Notes: generated from the sequence alone by a model not told the origin. DNA of 64,000 bases from Cardiocondyla obscurior (GCF_019399895.1 NC_091866.1:6555501-6619500), one strand, 5' to 3'; shown: positions 9,061 to 21,699, counted from the first letter of the stretch. Made by a program: numbers and translations.

Positions 9061-10441
9061 AAGAACCTCGCCAAGACCGATCCTCCTACGCTCGAAATTA
9101 ATAAGCGTTCACAGGTATCATACCTTCGACTTGGTAATATACACACTACTTATCTCCAGTCATGTTATGCGATACATTGTGTAATCAGAAAGTTCTGTAA
9201 GCTGCTGATAAATAAAGTTAGCTTGTTAAAAAAGCATTTAGTGAAGGAATCGACCGCCACAAGAAATCATTGTTTTTGCAACGTCCCACGGCCTTACAAC
9301 CGTGCTAAGAAGCGGCGGAGTCTGCCATTTTAACCACTATTCATGTTATAAAGTCAATCTGTCATCAAACCAAAGTACACGAATTTTTGATTTCGGGTTT
9401 CCAAATTTATTGTGGAGAAGATTCAAAATGTTCTTTCGAATTTCACAAAGTGATTTTTATGACTATCTCGATAAAACTCGGCGGACCAACGTTAACGCCA
9501 ATCTCCAAAAACTTATATCCTGTGACCATTATTCTAGCCGGTTATTCTTGAGCCTTTTGTTGCTAGAGGCTTGGAATATAACAATAAATATGATTATGTC
9601 TATGTATTGCACATGAGCGAATGTAGCGGTTCGCATTCTGTTTATAAGAGTAGTGTTCCTAAATTCATTCTTTTTTAATGTTGCAATCTTTCTGTCAACA
9701 ACTGTACACGTAACGCGAAACACTAACGTATCTCTTGATGCTATTATAGCTACAAAATAAATGAAATTCCCCCAAAATTATAAAAAAAGATATTTTTGGC
9801 TGTCCACAAGTATTTTTTCTATTGTTAAGGGCGATAGATCTTGATCAGCTACTGATATATGTAAACTTTATTTAATTAACGAAAAGAGAATACGTTGCTC
9901 TAACAACTAGTACGAGTATAATTATATAGAAAGTACTACCCGTCCTAAAATCAAAGAGACTCGACAAGAGCGCCTCGCATGTGCATTGCCTTCTATAAGA
10001 AACAAAATTTGTTTGCCGCCAACGCGCCTGATTCGAATTACAATATTAAATTCAGAGTGAAATTAAAGGGAGTTTACGACAACATTTTCTTTTATTAATT
10101 AAATAAATCGGGGTTTGACGTAACAAAGTAAAAAAAATATTTTTTGTACAAATATGCAAATTTCTAATTCTCCGTTATTAATAATGTAATTGTTACACAT
10201 ATTATTTGTGTAACTTTACATGTATTTTTACAGTGCAAATTAACGCGGTTTGTAGTAGTATGCGCATTAATTGGTGTGATTGACAAAACCGCAACTAGTA
10301 CCAGTTTACGGTACAAACTTAATGTACTCTAGTAGCATTTGACTAATTATTTATTCACGTTTCATACATATAATGTAACATATTTTAAACAATAATGTGT
10401 TTTATATAATAATAAAGTTATATTTTTAAACATAGAATACT
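9061..10441. other. A+T-rich intergenic stretch
   Basis: I see no credible coding region. The ORFs of 90-104 codons near 9.1-9.6 kb lack recognisable domains. The right end is 3' flank of the laccase-like gene; a minus-strand AATAAA lies near 10350. Confidence 0.4.
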
Positions 10442-10644
10442 TTATTTTCCATAATTATAATAATCATGATAATTATAGTAATTATAATTGTTATCGTAAT
10501 CATCAGTTATAGGTGGTGTCCAGTTGTAACATTGTGGAAAGTCCCATGGTATTTTTGGAAGATCGTATTCTTTACCAACATGTAAAACAACATTCATTCC
10601 AGTTGCGGTATGCCATGAGAAGTGACAATGAAAGAACCACCAAC
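10442..10644 (-). CDS. 3' terminal exon of a multicopper oxidase (laccase-like)
   Basis: Reading minus, an acceptor TTTTACAG precedes an exon encoding GWWFFHCHFSWHTATGM. This is the C-terminal copper signature of multicopper oxidases, with HCH, the following His and the axial Met of the type 1/type 3 sites. About 45 further residues follow, ending in a Tyr/Asn-rich tail and TAA at 10442-10444. Only the last exon is visible; upstream exons would lie at higher coordinates, separated by transposon-rich DNA or beyond the window. Insect laccases act in cuticle tanning and related oxidation. Whether the gene is intact cannot be told. It is the best host-gene signal in the window. Confidence 0.75.
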
Positions 10645-10803
10645 CTGTAAAATATAAATATTCTTATTTTTGTATTTAATTAATATTTTATTTTTTATTT
10701 TTTATTCAATTTAATTAATTTTATGTTATTAATTTTAAGTAAGTATACAGGGTGATTCATAATGGATGAAACTCCGTACATATGTACACGTGTATATGAA
10801 TAT

Positions 10804-11506
10804 CCCCCCAAAATTACCCTTTTTTAAAAAAAGGTATAAAAAAGCGTCAAATATAAGCGCGCAAAATTAAAATAACTACAAAATAAATAAAATTACCCTC
10901 AAAATTAGATTCCCCCAAAAAAAACATAAAATGTTTACTGTAATATTGAATATTCTCTATTAAAGTTATGAGATCAAATATTTGCGCCAAGAACCTAAAG
11001 AATCTACAAAATTTTAAACAATACAAACCATGTAAAACCGTACAAAAATAGATTTAGGTTTGTCCCGATGATATAACGTGGTAATGTAAAGAAAGAAAAA
11101 ACAAAAAATCTTGGCACTGCAAAACCAAATCTTTAAAATCTCAATTATAATTTTGTTTTTTGCGTTATGCTACGCATCAGATTTGATTTTGCAGCGCCAA
11201 GATTTTTTGTTTTTTCTTTCTTTACATTACCACGTTATATCATCGGGACAAACCTAGATCTATTTTTGTACGGTTTTACATGGTTTGTATTGTTTAAAAT
11301 TTTCTAGATTCTTTAGGTTCTTTGCGCAATTATTTGATCTCATAACTTTAATAGAGAGTATTCAATATTACAGTAAACATTTTATGTTTTTTTGGGGAAA
11401 TCTAATTTTGAGAGTAATTTTATTAATTTTGTAGTTATTTTAATTTTGTGCGTTTATACTTGGCGCTTTTTTATACTTTTTTTTTAAAAAAGGTAATTTT
11501 GGAGGG
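10804..11506. repeat. large foldback element of about 700 bp
   Basis: The left arm begins near CCCCCCAAAATTACCC and the right arm ends with its inverse near 11506. The arms include matching blocks around the TGGTAATGTAAAGAAAGAAA segment (11070s and 11210s), and the centre is near 11150. It has no ORF. A TACAGGGTGATTCATAATGG motif at 10745 just outside resembles another transposon end. Confidence 0.7.
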
Positions 11507-11919
11507 ATTTCATTCATTTTGTAGTTGTAATATTTAACCAAAAAGAAGTAATTTTAATTGTTTAAACAAATTTTTTTGCAAAGATCGATATCTATACAGT
11601 CGATAAATCAAGTACCATCTAGCGGTGCGAAAATAATAACACCACACACTTTCCTTTTTGAAATAACATAATATTTTAGGTTAATATATATGTTATTATA
11701 ACTATCACCAGAGTCGATAATAATAAAGTCGATAAATCTATCTGCGCCATCTAGCGACGCGAAAACGAAAGGGACTTTTTCGAGACATAAAAATGACGAC
11801 TGAAAATCTTAATAATTTTACTCTTGTAACCAAAATTAACATCGCGATATCTTTATTTATAGACAACGCAGCGAAATAATAAAAACACTTTTATTATATA
11901 AGTCGACCCTAATCTATAC
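11507..11919. other. A+T-rich flank with repeated GATAAATC/CCATCTAGCG blocks
   Basis: Two similar segments (about 11600-11640 and 11720-11765) share GTCGATAAATC followed by CCATCTAGCG and GCGAAAA. No gene is seen. Its right part is homologous to the flank of the LTR-like unit at 24.6 kb. Confidence 0.4.
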
Positions 11920-12212
11920 TGTTACGCCGAGAACGGGGTCAGCGAACGTCTCTGCGTTCGCGCTACTCGCTCATTCTTCTCGCACTCTCTCACCCGCGGC
12001 ACTCGGACTCCGCAAAAGAAAAGAGACGGTTTAAGAAAAAGGAACGATAACGATTTAATCAAACATTAACCAAATACAGAGTGACATCCGCGCCGAATAA
12101 AGTCACGGGCAGAACTGTCATTTTAACCATTAATAATAATCCTCGTTCCCCTGGCAACGGGGAACCGAAACCTCGGAGCGAGCCGGCAGCTTCATGCTGC
12201 TCCGGCGTAACA
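11920..12212 (+). repeat. probable solo LTR with 4-bp target duplication ATAC
   Basis: The unit begins TGTTACGCCG and ends CGGCGTAACA. It is flanked by ATAC at 11916-11919 and 12213-12216. It contains CTCTCTCAC-rich and AATAAAG segments. A related unit lies in opposite orientation at 24588-24949. Confidence 0.6.
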
Positions 12213-12446
12213 ATACAATAAGCCTATTAAGAAAGCGATTGGTTGAACCGTTATTGAGATCCGGTAATCTACGGATTTCTCAAAACGTCTCGCGTATATA
12301 GAGGCACGGCAGTGCCTCGCTGCGCCTTTACTTGGCACGAGGCATTATCGTGCCTTTTGATAGTGTTCGTATTGTCGGAGCGCTCGGTCGGTAAGTCGTA
12401 TTTCCATCCATTATGAATTACTTTGTATAATATATTATTATTAAGT

Positions 12447-13135
12447 ATACATAGTGTCTCATAGTAAACTACCACTTTTTTAGGAGTAGATAGAATTAGT
12501 CGAGACCAATAGGAAAGTCTTATATTGCTTTGTATTCTATACCCTGATAGCCAAATGCCAGCAGATTCGATCATGACATGACAGCAGATCCTAAGACGTC
12601 TGTGTCCGCATTAGTCATTAATTTTACTGGAATACTGTGCTATCATGATATGACGACAGAATTGCAACAAGAACGGAGCACGACATGCCGTAATGATGTG
12701 ACGCGACAAAAAAGAGGCGAGTGAGCGAGGCGAGGCGACGACGCGTGAGGCGGAGTCAACAACGACACGCGAGCGAGACGAGGCGACAATGCGCGCGTGA
12801 AGCGAGCCGACAATGTGCGAGGCGAAGTAAAGAATGCCTCGTCTTATTCGCGTGTCGTTGTTGACTCCGCCTCACGCGTAGACGCCTCGTTTCATGCGCA
12901 CATTGTCGCCTCGTCTCGCTCGCGTGTCGTTCTTTACTCTGCCTCACGCGTCGTCGCCTCGCCTCGTTCGCTCGCCTTTTCCTTGTCGCGCTTAGGCTAG
13001 ACAAATTTATTATTTTTCTCAATAACTATTAAGAATTTTTCAAAACGGTAAAGGATTTTTTTACTTATCTTCCCAAAACCTACCTATCCGTATAAGATTT
13101 TACATATGGGCTGAGACACCCTGTATATGCTACCT
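12447..13135. repeat. hairpin MITE-like element with an inserted segment
   Basis: Right end ...GACACCCTGTATA and left TATACATAGTGTCTC are imperfect inverted ends. The core at 12715-12990 is a GCGAGCG-rich inverted repeat. A segment at about 12540-12710 with TGCTATCATGATATGAC interrupts the left arm; similar words recur at 13.2-13.4 kb. Arg-rich ORFs across it are artefacts of the palindrome. Confidence 0.55.
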
Positions 13136-14361
13136 ATATGATTTTTGATTACGAGTAACGTGTTCCTTTAACGGAAGCATTGTGAACTGTTCGTCGAAAA
13201 TCTCTTTTAGAGCCACATTGTGATAGCATGTTGTGTTGTGTTTCTGCTACATTTCTGCATTTACATTATGATAGCACGTCATGCCAACAGAAACATAGAC
13301 AAATACGGAAACAGATGTTTTAAAATCTGCTGTTATGTCATGATATAATACATTGTGCTCGATTTCTGCTGCGATTCTGACGGCATACTCTGATATGGCA
13401 TATTCTGCTACAATACTGTCAGCATCTTATCGACATAATATGAAGCATATAAATTGCAAACTGTAACACCCCCCTTGATGGTCGTGGCTGGACGTCTGTC
13501 CAGCGGGTCGCCGTGGAAAACGGCGGCATTTATCGCGATCTAGGTCCGACCAAGTGTCTCGAGATTGTGAAATCAATGCAGTCGGATTTTAAATAATCTA
13601 TACACAAAGGCCCACATTCTGAGCTCACTTTTAGAGGCGCCTTTATAAAAGCGCCTCTAAAAGTGTGACCAATTTTAGAGGCGCGCTGCTAAAGTCGCCC
13701 GTATTTTAAGCACACATTTAGAGGCGCCTTTAAGATAGAGGTACATTTATGTGTATCATGTTATCTATCTTAATTATTTCGCGTTCAATGCCGCAAACTG
13801 TGTATTGCGAATAACGCGCAAAGTTAAATGTGATGTTTACGATCAGTCTGTTGTGTTCTGTTGTTGCTGAAAGTACGAAGCAAGGCTAAGAGCAAAGTAA
13901 GTATGTGTAAATGAAAGAAATATAATAATCGTTTAAGTGCTATAACTGATCGCTAACAGTTTTAATATTTTATACCGAATATTGTTAATAATGTTTATAA
14001 TAATGTACATTGCAATATTGTAAAATAGTATTACAATCTTTTTTTATTACAAGTTATTTTCCGCGGAATCACGCGCTCGATGTACCGTGTTGTCTGACTG
14101 TTTTTTAAAAGTTTTTTTTACACGACTCGTCGTCTTCCCGAGTACGCAGGTATTAAACGTATTAAAAAAAACATCACGTGTTGGTCACGTAGATCGCCGA
14201 TCGGACAAACGAAATAAATAAGGCTTTACATAAATGTACGCGGTGTCTAATTTATCCGCTCTGTACAATTTCATTTTTACAATTATTTCAGTACTTAAAC
14301 GATTAAAAAAGGTAAAAATCTGAAAAAATAATATGTAATTAAAACGTATTTTATGTTTCAG
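13136..14361. other. upstream region of Myb-like gene with AGAGGCGCC palindromes
   Basis: Positions 13628-13667 hold a 40-base palindrome, ACTTTTAGAGGCGC mirrored as GCGCCTCTAAAAGT, and two further TTTAGAGGCGC words follow by 13735. The rest is A+T-rich with no gene. The palindrome could be the terminal inverted repeat of a Harbinger-type element whose Myb gene follows (inference). Confidence 0.4.
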
Positions 14362-15070
14362 ATGGCTGATAAACCAAAAAAAAGAGAAAACTTTACGCAA
14401 GAGGAGAAATCAAAAATTTTAATATTTGTAAAGGATAACGCAACAATTATGGAGGATAAAAGTAGCAACGCCAAAACTCAAATTGCGAAAAAACAAAAAT
14501 GGAAGGAGTTGGCGGAATTAATGACAGCAACAGGATCGGCAAGAAGTTCGGAGGAAATACGATCTGCCTATCAGCGCTGGAAAACGGCAGTAAAAAAATC
14601 AATAAGTGCTTACAAAAAGCACTTAAAGGGCACTGGCGGTAGACCATCCGTTGCAACGCCCTCAGAGACAGATTACGCTCTCTGCGATATCTGTCCTGAG
14701 GACTTTGAAATGGATCAAAATATCCACGACAGTGATGGCCAAGTAAGTTTTATAAAAAAATAATAAAATATGATATATAAATATATATTGCACTAATAAT
14801 ATGATAATATTTGTTACAGAGAAGCAGCGGTCCAACTATTACCGAAGAGTTTCGAGATGAGAAATTAATATTGGACCCTGCTACTGGGTAAAATACAATT
14901 AAAGATAAATTTTATAATTTTATTACCGTAAATAAAAATTTTTATTATTTTATTATTTATTACTTGTTTCAGATCTTTCATCCTTCTGGAGACGCTCAAC
15001 AGTACGCAGTCATCGACATTGGCAACTGAAGAGCAGCCGGGTCCCTCCACCACCATCCCGGAGGAGACAC
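14362..15070 (+). pseudogene. Myb/SANT-like DNA-binding protein gene, cut by BEL insertion
   Basis: Exon 1 (14362-14742) starts MADKPKKRENFTQEEKSKIL directly after a TTTCAG acceptor. It encodes a trihelix Myb/SANT-like domain with Trp residues in KWKELAELM and YQRWKTAVKKS, as in zeste/Harbinger-associated Myb-like proteins. Exon 2 is about 14820-14889 (after TGTTACAG) and exon 3 starts near 14973 (after TTTCAG); both continue open with compatible phases. Exon 3 runs into the BEL 5' LTR at 15071, so the 3' end is missing. It may be the Myb gene of a Harbinger transposon or a host copy derived from one. Confidence 0.6.
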
Positions 15071-15518
15071 TGTTTAGGAGAAATGTAAAAAGTAGACAGA
15101 TAGGACGAAACGGTAGAACACGAAAATAAAGAGCCGAACAAAGAAATGCGAAGACGTCAATATGACAACACAGTCCGGGTCAGCGACCGCTGTAACCGAC
15201 GCGAGTTCGAAACTTAGGTCAGGGAAAAAGCGAGGAGATGCGGGGGATACATGTAAATAGACCCGCGATCATCTAAATGTTAGCGTTAGTCCAAAAGTCG
15301 GAAAAAACGAACGATATAAAAAGAGAGAGAAATTTAATCATATTTGACGATTACGCGGGCATTTCGGCTTAACTCCGGTCATTTGTAAACTGGTTCGCAC
15401 CATAGTCTTGAGGAAAGACGATACAATAAAGGCGACAAATTTTAACAAATTTGCTAAAATTAATCATCCATCACGAGACGCTCCTCTAAACACGGGCGGA
15501 GCCGTGGAATCGCCTACA
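15071..15518 (+). repeat. BEL/Pao 5' LTR
   Basis: It starts TGTTTAGGAGAAATGT, identical for 27 bases to 21261-21287. I place the end at ...CGCCTACA (15518), because TTTTGGTCCTTCGAGCCGG, the leader/primer-binding type sequence seen after BEL LTRs, follows at once. The right edge is inference. Confidence 0.6.
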
Positions 15519-15856
15519 TATTTTGGTCCTTCGAGCCGGATCTCATTCTGGAAAAGGCGACCAGGGAAGGACGAGACCAGACAACGCCGGACAGCGACGT
15601 GAGATTCAGCCTACACCGGAGAAGGACAGAGACTCGGATCGGCGTGGACCACGGACGAGAGGAAGTGACGAGGGCAACGCAGCTGGGTCACAGCCGAGTC
15701 ACGATCGACGAGACGACGACGAGTCCGGGTAGGGTAAGCTGTATAGATACTGCACCAATTCAAATTTATTTGACGACTTTAATACGGACATAGCGCTCGG
15801 GGTTAGCGGAAATACATTAAATTCAATCAAGGCGCGTGACATTTAATAGGCGAGAC

Positions 15857-16405
15857 ATGTCGACTGCCGCGAACGATCGCGCCAGCGGCTCGGCATCGGA
15901 TTCTGCGGCGGCAGAAAATGCGAACCTTGCGCGGGTGTTAGCGCAATTCAAAAAACGGCGTAGCACTTTAAAGGGTGCATGTACGCGAATCGAGTCATAC
16001 GCAAGCGGCGTTCGAGTTGTCGACGAAGACGTGCGATCGCAGGCGAGAGAACGGCGTGCTCAGTTGTCCGATTACTGGAATGAGTATCACGAAGTGCAGT
16101 CGCGAATTGAAGACTTGGACGCGACGGAGGAGAGAGATAGAGAGACGTTCGAAGCCGCTTACTATGCTGTGGCCGCGAAATTAGACTGCTTGTGTCGACC
16201 TGCCGTTGTGGCAACTTCCGCGCGATCAACGCCGACACAAAGCGGAGGCACGGAAAACGGTGGCGAGGCAATAAACCATGTACGCCTGCCAAAAATTAAC
16301 ATGCCGAGTTTTTCTGGCAAGTATGAGGAATGGTTCCCGTTCCATGACTCATTCCAGAAATTGATACACGATAATCCGACACTGCCGAGCATTCAGAAAT
16401 TTTAA
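15857..16405 (+). pseudogene. BEL/Pao gag, N-terminal part
   Basis: From ATG 15857, about 180 residues include the BEL gag signature VRLPKINMPSFSGKYEEW and the following HDSFQKLIHDNPTLPS. A TAA at 16403-16405 replaces the expected Gln before YLRAAL, and further stops and a frameshift precede the pol frame at 16495. Confidence 0.8.
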
Positions 16406-16494
16406 TATTTAAGAGCCGCGCTTACCGACGACGCGAAAAATGTTATCGAGAATCTCGAAATTTCGGACTTAAATTACTAGAGCTAGCGTGAACA

Positions 16495-19400
16495 ATGTTA
16501 CGCGAGAGATATGATAATAAGCGAGTGATTGTTAACACTCACATTCGCGCGATACTCGAACTGCCGCGGATGCTCAGAGAAAACGTAAGCGAGCTTTGTC
16601 GCATCTGCGACGGCTACTCCAGGCATTTGCGGGCGCTTGGAGCATTGGGGCGTAGTTCCAAACATTGGGACGACATAAAAATTTATATCATTAGCGCGAA
16701 ACTGGACAGCGTAACGCTTCGCGAGTGGCACGCGTCTTTAACTGGCTCGGAATTGCCAGCATTGAAAAAATTGACAGAATTCTTAATTAGAAGGATTCAA
16801 ATGTTAGAATCAGTAACGCCGAGAGATGCGATATCGTCCGGGCGAGGCGACGAGCGCGCGCACGGGCGAAATGAGAATAGAAAGCATGCTCTTCACGTGG
16901 CCGCGGTCGGAAACAGGTGCGGGTATTGCCGCGGTGATCATGCGATACACGCGTGCGGAACATTTGCTGCGCTGTCGGTCGGACAACGCATTTCGGAAAT
17001 TCGGAAGCGAAAGATCTGTTTAAATTGTCTGAAATCTTCAACGCATCGTGCGGCGCAGTGTCCGGCCGGGACATGTCGATTGTGCAAATTAAAGCACAAC
17101 TCACTCCTGCATTTGAGTCAGGGGCCGCGTGATGACGCGGGCGGCCGTCGGTCGCTTCCGTTATCTGCTGCGGACGACGGTGCCGAACCTTCGAACGAGG
17201 TAGCCACTATGTTAGCGCGGGAAACGGCCGGGCGTTGCGTCGATTGCGTCTTTTTGTCCACCGCAATTATTTACGTTTTAGACGGCAATAATGTTAAGAA
17301 ACCGGCGCGCGCGTTGTTAGACTCGGGATCACAGGCGAGTTTCATAACAAAGAGGTTCATAGAGTCGTTGAACCTGAAACTGCGGCCTGTAAATATCGCA
17401 ATAACAGGTGTCGGCGCGATAACGACTCAAGCGACTCAGACCACACATATTAAAATTTGCTCTCGCACAAATTCTTACCGCACAAATATAGAGTGCATTG
17501 TAACGAGTAAAATAACGGACAAGATTCCGACGACCACGGTGAGGCGCGATAAAATAACGATACCCGCGAATCTCGAACTGGCGAATCCACAGTTTTATAA
17601 GGCGGCGGGCGTGGATATTCTAATCGGGGCGGATATATTTTGGGAGCTGGTGTGTGTCGGGCAAATCCGGACCACTTCACAGCATCCTACATTGCAAAAA
17701 ACGCGGCTGGGATGGATTCTGGCGGGGCGTGTGACTGGCGATCCGCGTGTGTCCTCGAATACGTGCGCTGTGCACGCGGCAATCACAAACGCGGGTTTGC
17801 ACGACAAAGTCGAGCGGTTTTGGCAAGTCGACGAGCTAACCGAATCCCCGTCCAGAACGATAGAAGAGAAAGAATGCGAGGGGCATTTCGCAGACAATTG
17901 CGAGATTGACGCGACGGGCCAATACGTGGTAAAGTTGCCAATCAAAGAACGGGTGATGGCCGCAATCGGACGATCTCGAGAAATCGCTGAAAGGAGATTT
18001 TGTAATTTAGAAAAGAAATTCGGGCGCGACGCGGCGCTTAAAAAAAAATATGTTAAATTTATAGACGAATACATAAAGTTAGGACATATGAGAGAGGTGT
18101 CCGCGCGCGAAATGGAAAGACCGGGGGCGATATACTTACCGCATCACGGCGTATACAAAAAGGGCGACCCAAACGCAAAATTACGCGTGGTGTTTGATGC
18201 ATCGTGTAAGACGAGCTCGGGCGTATCTCTAAACGACGCGTTGTTAAAAGGACTCACCATTCAGCAGGATCTGATATCAATTTTAATGCGATTCCGAAGT
18301 TTTACGCATGTATTTTCAGCGGACATCGTAAAAATGTATCGCCAGATTCGATTGCATGCATCTCAGACGCACTGGCAACGAATCGTTTGGCGCGAATCGC
18401 AGAGTTCCCCGTTATCAATTTTTGAGTTAAATACGGTTACGTACGGAACAAGCGCACCGTTTTTGGCGACCAGATGCCTTCAGCACCTGGCACAAAAACA
18501 TGCGGCGGAATATCCTATCGGATCGCGACATATCCTACGAGATTTTCATGTGGACGATGTGCTAACGGGCGCAAATACCATTGCCGAGGGAAAACGCGCG
18601 CGAGATGAAATGATCGAAGTACTGCGCTGCGGCCGATTCGAATTAGGCAAATGGTTCGCCAGTCACAAAGATTTGATACCGGACGATGCGGCGGTTGGCC
18701 AGGAGGCAATGAATTTTGATGGAGACGAGTGCAAAATTCTGGGGATTCAATGGAATCCGGCGGACGACGTCTTCAATTTCAAAAACAATTACGAATATAA
18801 AGGTGATCGCGTTACGAAGCGAACGATACTGGCGGAGGTCGCGAGCGTTTTTGATCCGTTGGGTATCTTGGGACCGGTAATTGTGATCGCGAAAATCATT
18901 CTGCAAGACATATGGCAGTTAAAAATTAGCTGGGACGAATCGCTTCCGCAGAGTGTCCATCGACGGTGGACGCAATTTCGGAATCAATTACATGACTTGA
19001 GCGAGTTGCGGATTCCGCGCTGGACCGGAAGTCGAGGCACGCGTAAATATCAATTACACGGATTTTGCGACGCCAGTGAAAAGGCGTATGGCGCGTGTGT
19101 ATACGTAAGAACAAACGAGGGCACGAGCGGGTACCGAGTCGTGCTGCTGGCTTCCAAGTCGCGGGTGGCGCCGATTAAGGCAATGTCGTTGCCGAGACTG
19201 GAATTAAGCGCAGCAGTTTTGTTATCCCAGCTGATTGGGAAAATTCGTGACTCGTACGACGGTCAACAATTTGATGTCGGTTTGTGGACGGATTCCATGA
19301 TTACGATGCAATGGATAGCGTCACCGTCGCGAAAATGGAACGCCTTCGTCGCGAATCGCGTCGGGGAGATACAACGTACGACACGATTGCAAGATTGGAG

Positions 19401-21120
19401 ACATGTGCCGTCCGCCGAAAATCCGGCCGACATCCTGTCGCGAGGAATAAACGTGCATGAGTTAAAAAATGCTTCGCTATGGTGGAGTGGCCCGGATTTT
19501 TTGCGATCGGACGAGGAAATGTGGCCGAGCAAGATAACCGGCGGTCTTTCGGATACAGATCTACCGGAGCAGAAACGAATAATTGCGAATCCAGTGATCG
19601 CGCGACAGATGATAATTTAGTCGTTAATAACGAAATTCTCCGACATAAATAAGATCACACGAATTATAGCGTATTGTTTACGGTTCGGCAGAAAGGGAGA
19701 TAGCGAACACTGTGACGAACGAATTTCTCCGATAGAAAGCAAGGCCGCGCTGCTTGTTTTGATCCGAGGCGTGCAAAGAGAGGCGTTCGCGGAGGAATAC
19801 CGTAATTTAAAGAGCGGACGCACGTTGCAGAGATCGAGCAACATCTTATCCTTGGCTCCCTTTCTGGACGACAACGACATTATTAGAGTTGGGGGGAGAC
19901 TAAAAAATTCTGCGATATCGTGCGAAGCCCGACACCCTATATTGTTGCCGAAAGCGCATGAATTCACCAGGCGTTTAATTCGAATGGAGCACATAAACAC
20001 GCTGCACTCAGGTGTGCAATCGACACTCGCCGCGGTCAGACAGCGATACTGGCCCGTCGCGGCGACGTCTACGGTCCGCGGCATCATCCGGGAATGCGTG
20101 ACATGTTTCAAGGCCAAGCCTGTAACATCGCAAACTAAAATGGCAAATTTGCCCAAAGGTAGAGTCACCGCGTCCAGACCGTTCACGCATACCGGAATTG
20201 ACTACGCGGGCCCGATTTTAATAAAAGAAAGCAGAAGGCGCAATGCGAAAATGTGTAAAACATACATTGCGGTGTTTGTATGCTTCGCGGTCAGGGCCGT
20301 GCACATCGAAATTGTAAGCGATTTAACGTCCGACACGTTCATCGGTGCGCTAAAACGATTTATATCGCGAAGAGGTAGGCCGGAGTGCATTTACTCTGAC
20401 AATGGCACGAACTTCGTCGGGGCCAATAAAGCGCTAAAGGAAATGTATGAATTTGTAAAATCCGAGCAGACGCAGACTAAAATCAAAGAATTTGTACACC
20501 AGCGTGAAATAAACTGGAAATTTTCGCCGCCGTATGCGCCTCATTTTGGCGGTCTCTGGGAGGCCGCCGTAAAATCGATAAAAACAAACATGCACAGAAC
20601 ATTAGGCAATGCTCATCTCACGTACGAAGAGATGCAGATAGTTCTGTGCGAAATAGAAGCTATATTAAATTCGCGTCCGCTAACCCCATTAAGTTCGGAT
20701 CCTAACGATCTCTCATGTATGACTCCGGGTCATTTCTTAATTGGTGCAGCGCTATACAGCTTCCCTGTTGCAGAACTGACACAGATTCCAGAGACCAGAC
20801 TGTATAGGTGGCAACGAGTGGAGCAGCTGCGGCAACAATTCTGGCAAAGATGGAGCCGTGAATATTTGCACACTCTGATTCAAAGATCCAAGTGGCACCG
20901 AAGCAAGGGGGAGGAAGTAAGGACAGGCCAGCTAGTCCTAATCGAACAGCCAGGATTGGGCCCGCAGCAGTGGCTATTGAGAAGAGTCGTCGAGGTTCAC
21001 CCGGGAAAGGACGGAGTGGTGCGTGCAGCCACGCTAAAAACGAGAAACGGCGAAATTAAAAGACCACTTGTAAAATTAGCGGTACTGCCTCTCGATCAAG
21101 GCAACGTTAATGCGAAATAA
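16495..21120 (+). pseudogene. BEL/Pao pol polyprotein with one in-frame TAG
   Basis: In order: zinc-knuckle-like Cys/His segments (near 16920-17100), aspartic protease LLDSGSQASFI (17308), reverse transcriptase with LRVVFDASCK (18180) and the active-site block RDFHVDDVLTG (18538), RNase H with FCDASEKAYGACVY and LWTDSM, then TAG at 19618-19620. The same frame continues to 21120 with an HHCC-like segment, integrase core TGIDYAGPI and YSDNGTNFVG, and a BEL-type C-terminal domain (RWQRVEQLRQQFWQRW). One nonsense codon separates otherwise intact RT/RNase H and integrase. Confidence 0.9.
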
Positions 21121-21260
21121 GTATTGTAAAAAAAAAAATGACTACGGTGAAACCAGTCACGCCTAGAACGAAAAACGAAGCAGAATCTAATAACGACAAA
21201 CCCGCTCGAGGGGAATTATTGTATATTTAATTGAAGGCAATTCCTTCAAGGCGGGCGGGA

Positions 21261-21287
21261 TGTTTAGGAGAAATGTAAAAAGTAGAC
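21261..21287 (+). repeat. truncated BEL/Pao 3' LTR
   Basis: These 27 bases are identical to the start of the 5' LTR and follow the polypurine tract. After them the sequence diverges completely, which indicates a recombination, deletion or insertion breakpoint. Confidence 0.75.
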
Positions 21288-21699
21288 TGAGCCTTAGAAA
21301 AACCAAGGCAGCGAGAGGCCCGTGATTACCGGATTATGTGGTGCAGACAAAAGCAATAAAATCAGGTAACACAATGCGTCGTACGGATGGTAGAAGTTTC
21401 CCCACCATCTCTCTTTAAAAATGATAATAAAATTCTGGAAGGCTCGGAAGGGATAACTCCTTGAAGCGGGGGTATTTTATAGACATCTTATTCCTAAAAA
21501 CCAATGGATCTCGGGAACTCCTCACCAAAATCTAGAAACTAAGGGCGAAAACTTAGAAGTTTAAGAAAATAGAGAAGGGATGGGGTGCGAATGCCCAATA
21601 ATTGTAAGATAGGAAAAGTGGAGGAACAAGCTCAGCAAATAAAAGATTTGAATTTCAGAAAAGTGAAAATTCGGGAATAGTTTTCCCCTTTTCCGAGCT

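Larger units (their letters stand above)
15071..21287 (+). mobile_element. BEL/Pao LTR retrotransposon, defective
   Basis: It has a 5' LTR, leader, gag and pol with protease, reverse transcriptase, RNase H and integrase in BEL/Pao order, and a purine-rich tract GGCGGGCGGGA just before the 3' LTR start. Only the first 27 bases of the 3' LTR remain; different DNA follows. Coding is interrupted by stops and a frameshift. It inserted into the Myb-like gene. Confidence 0.9.

Noticed and set aside
12756..13022. Arg-rich ORFs on both strands
   Set aside because: They arise from a palindromic GCGAGCG-rich hairpin.
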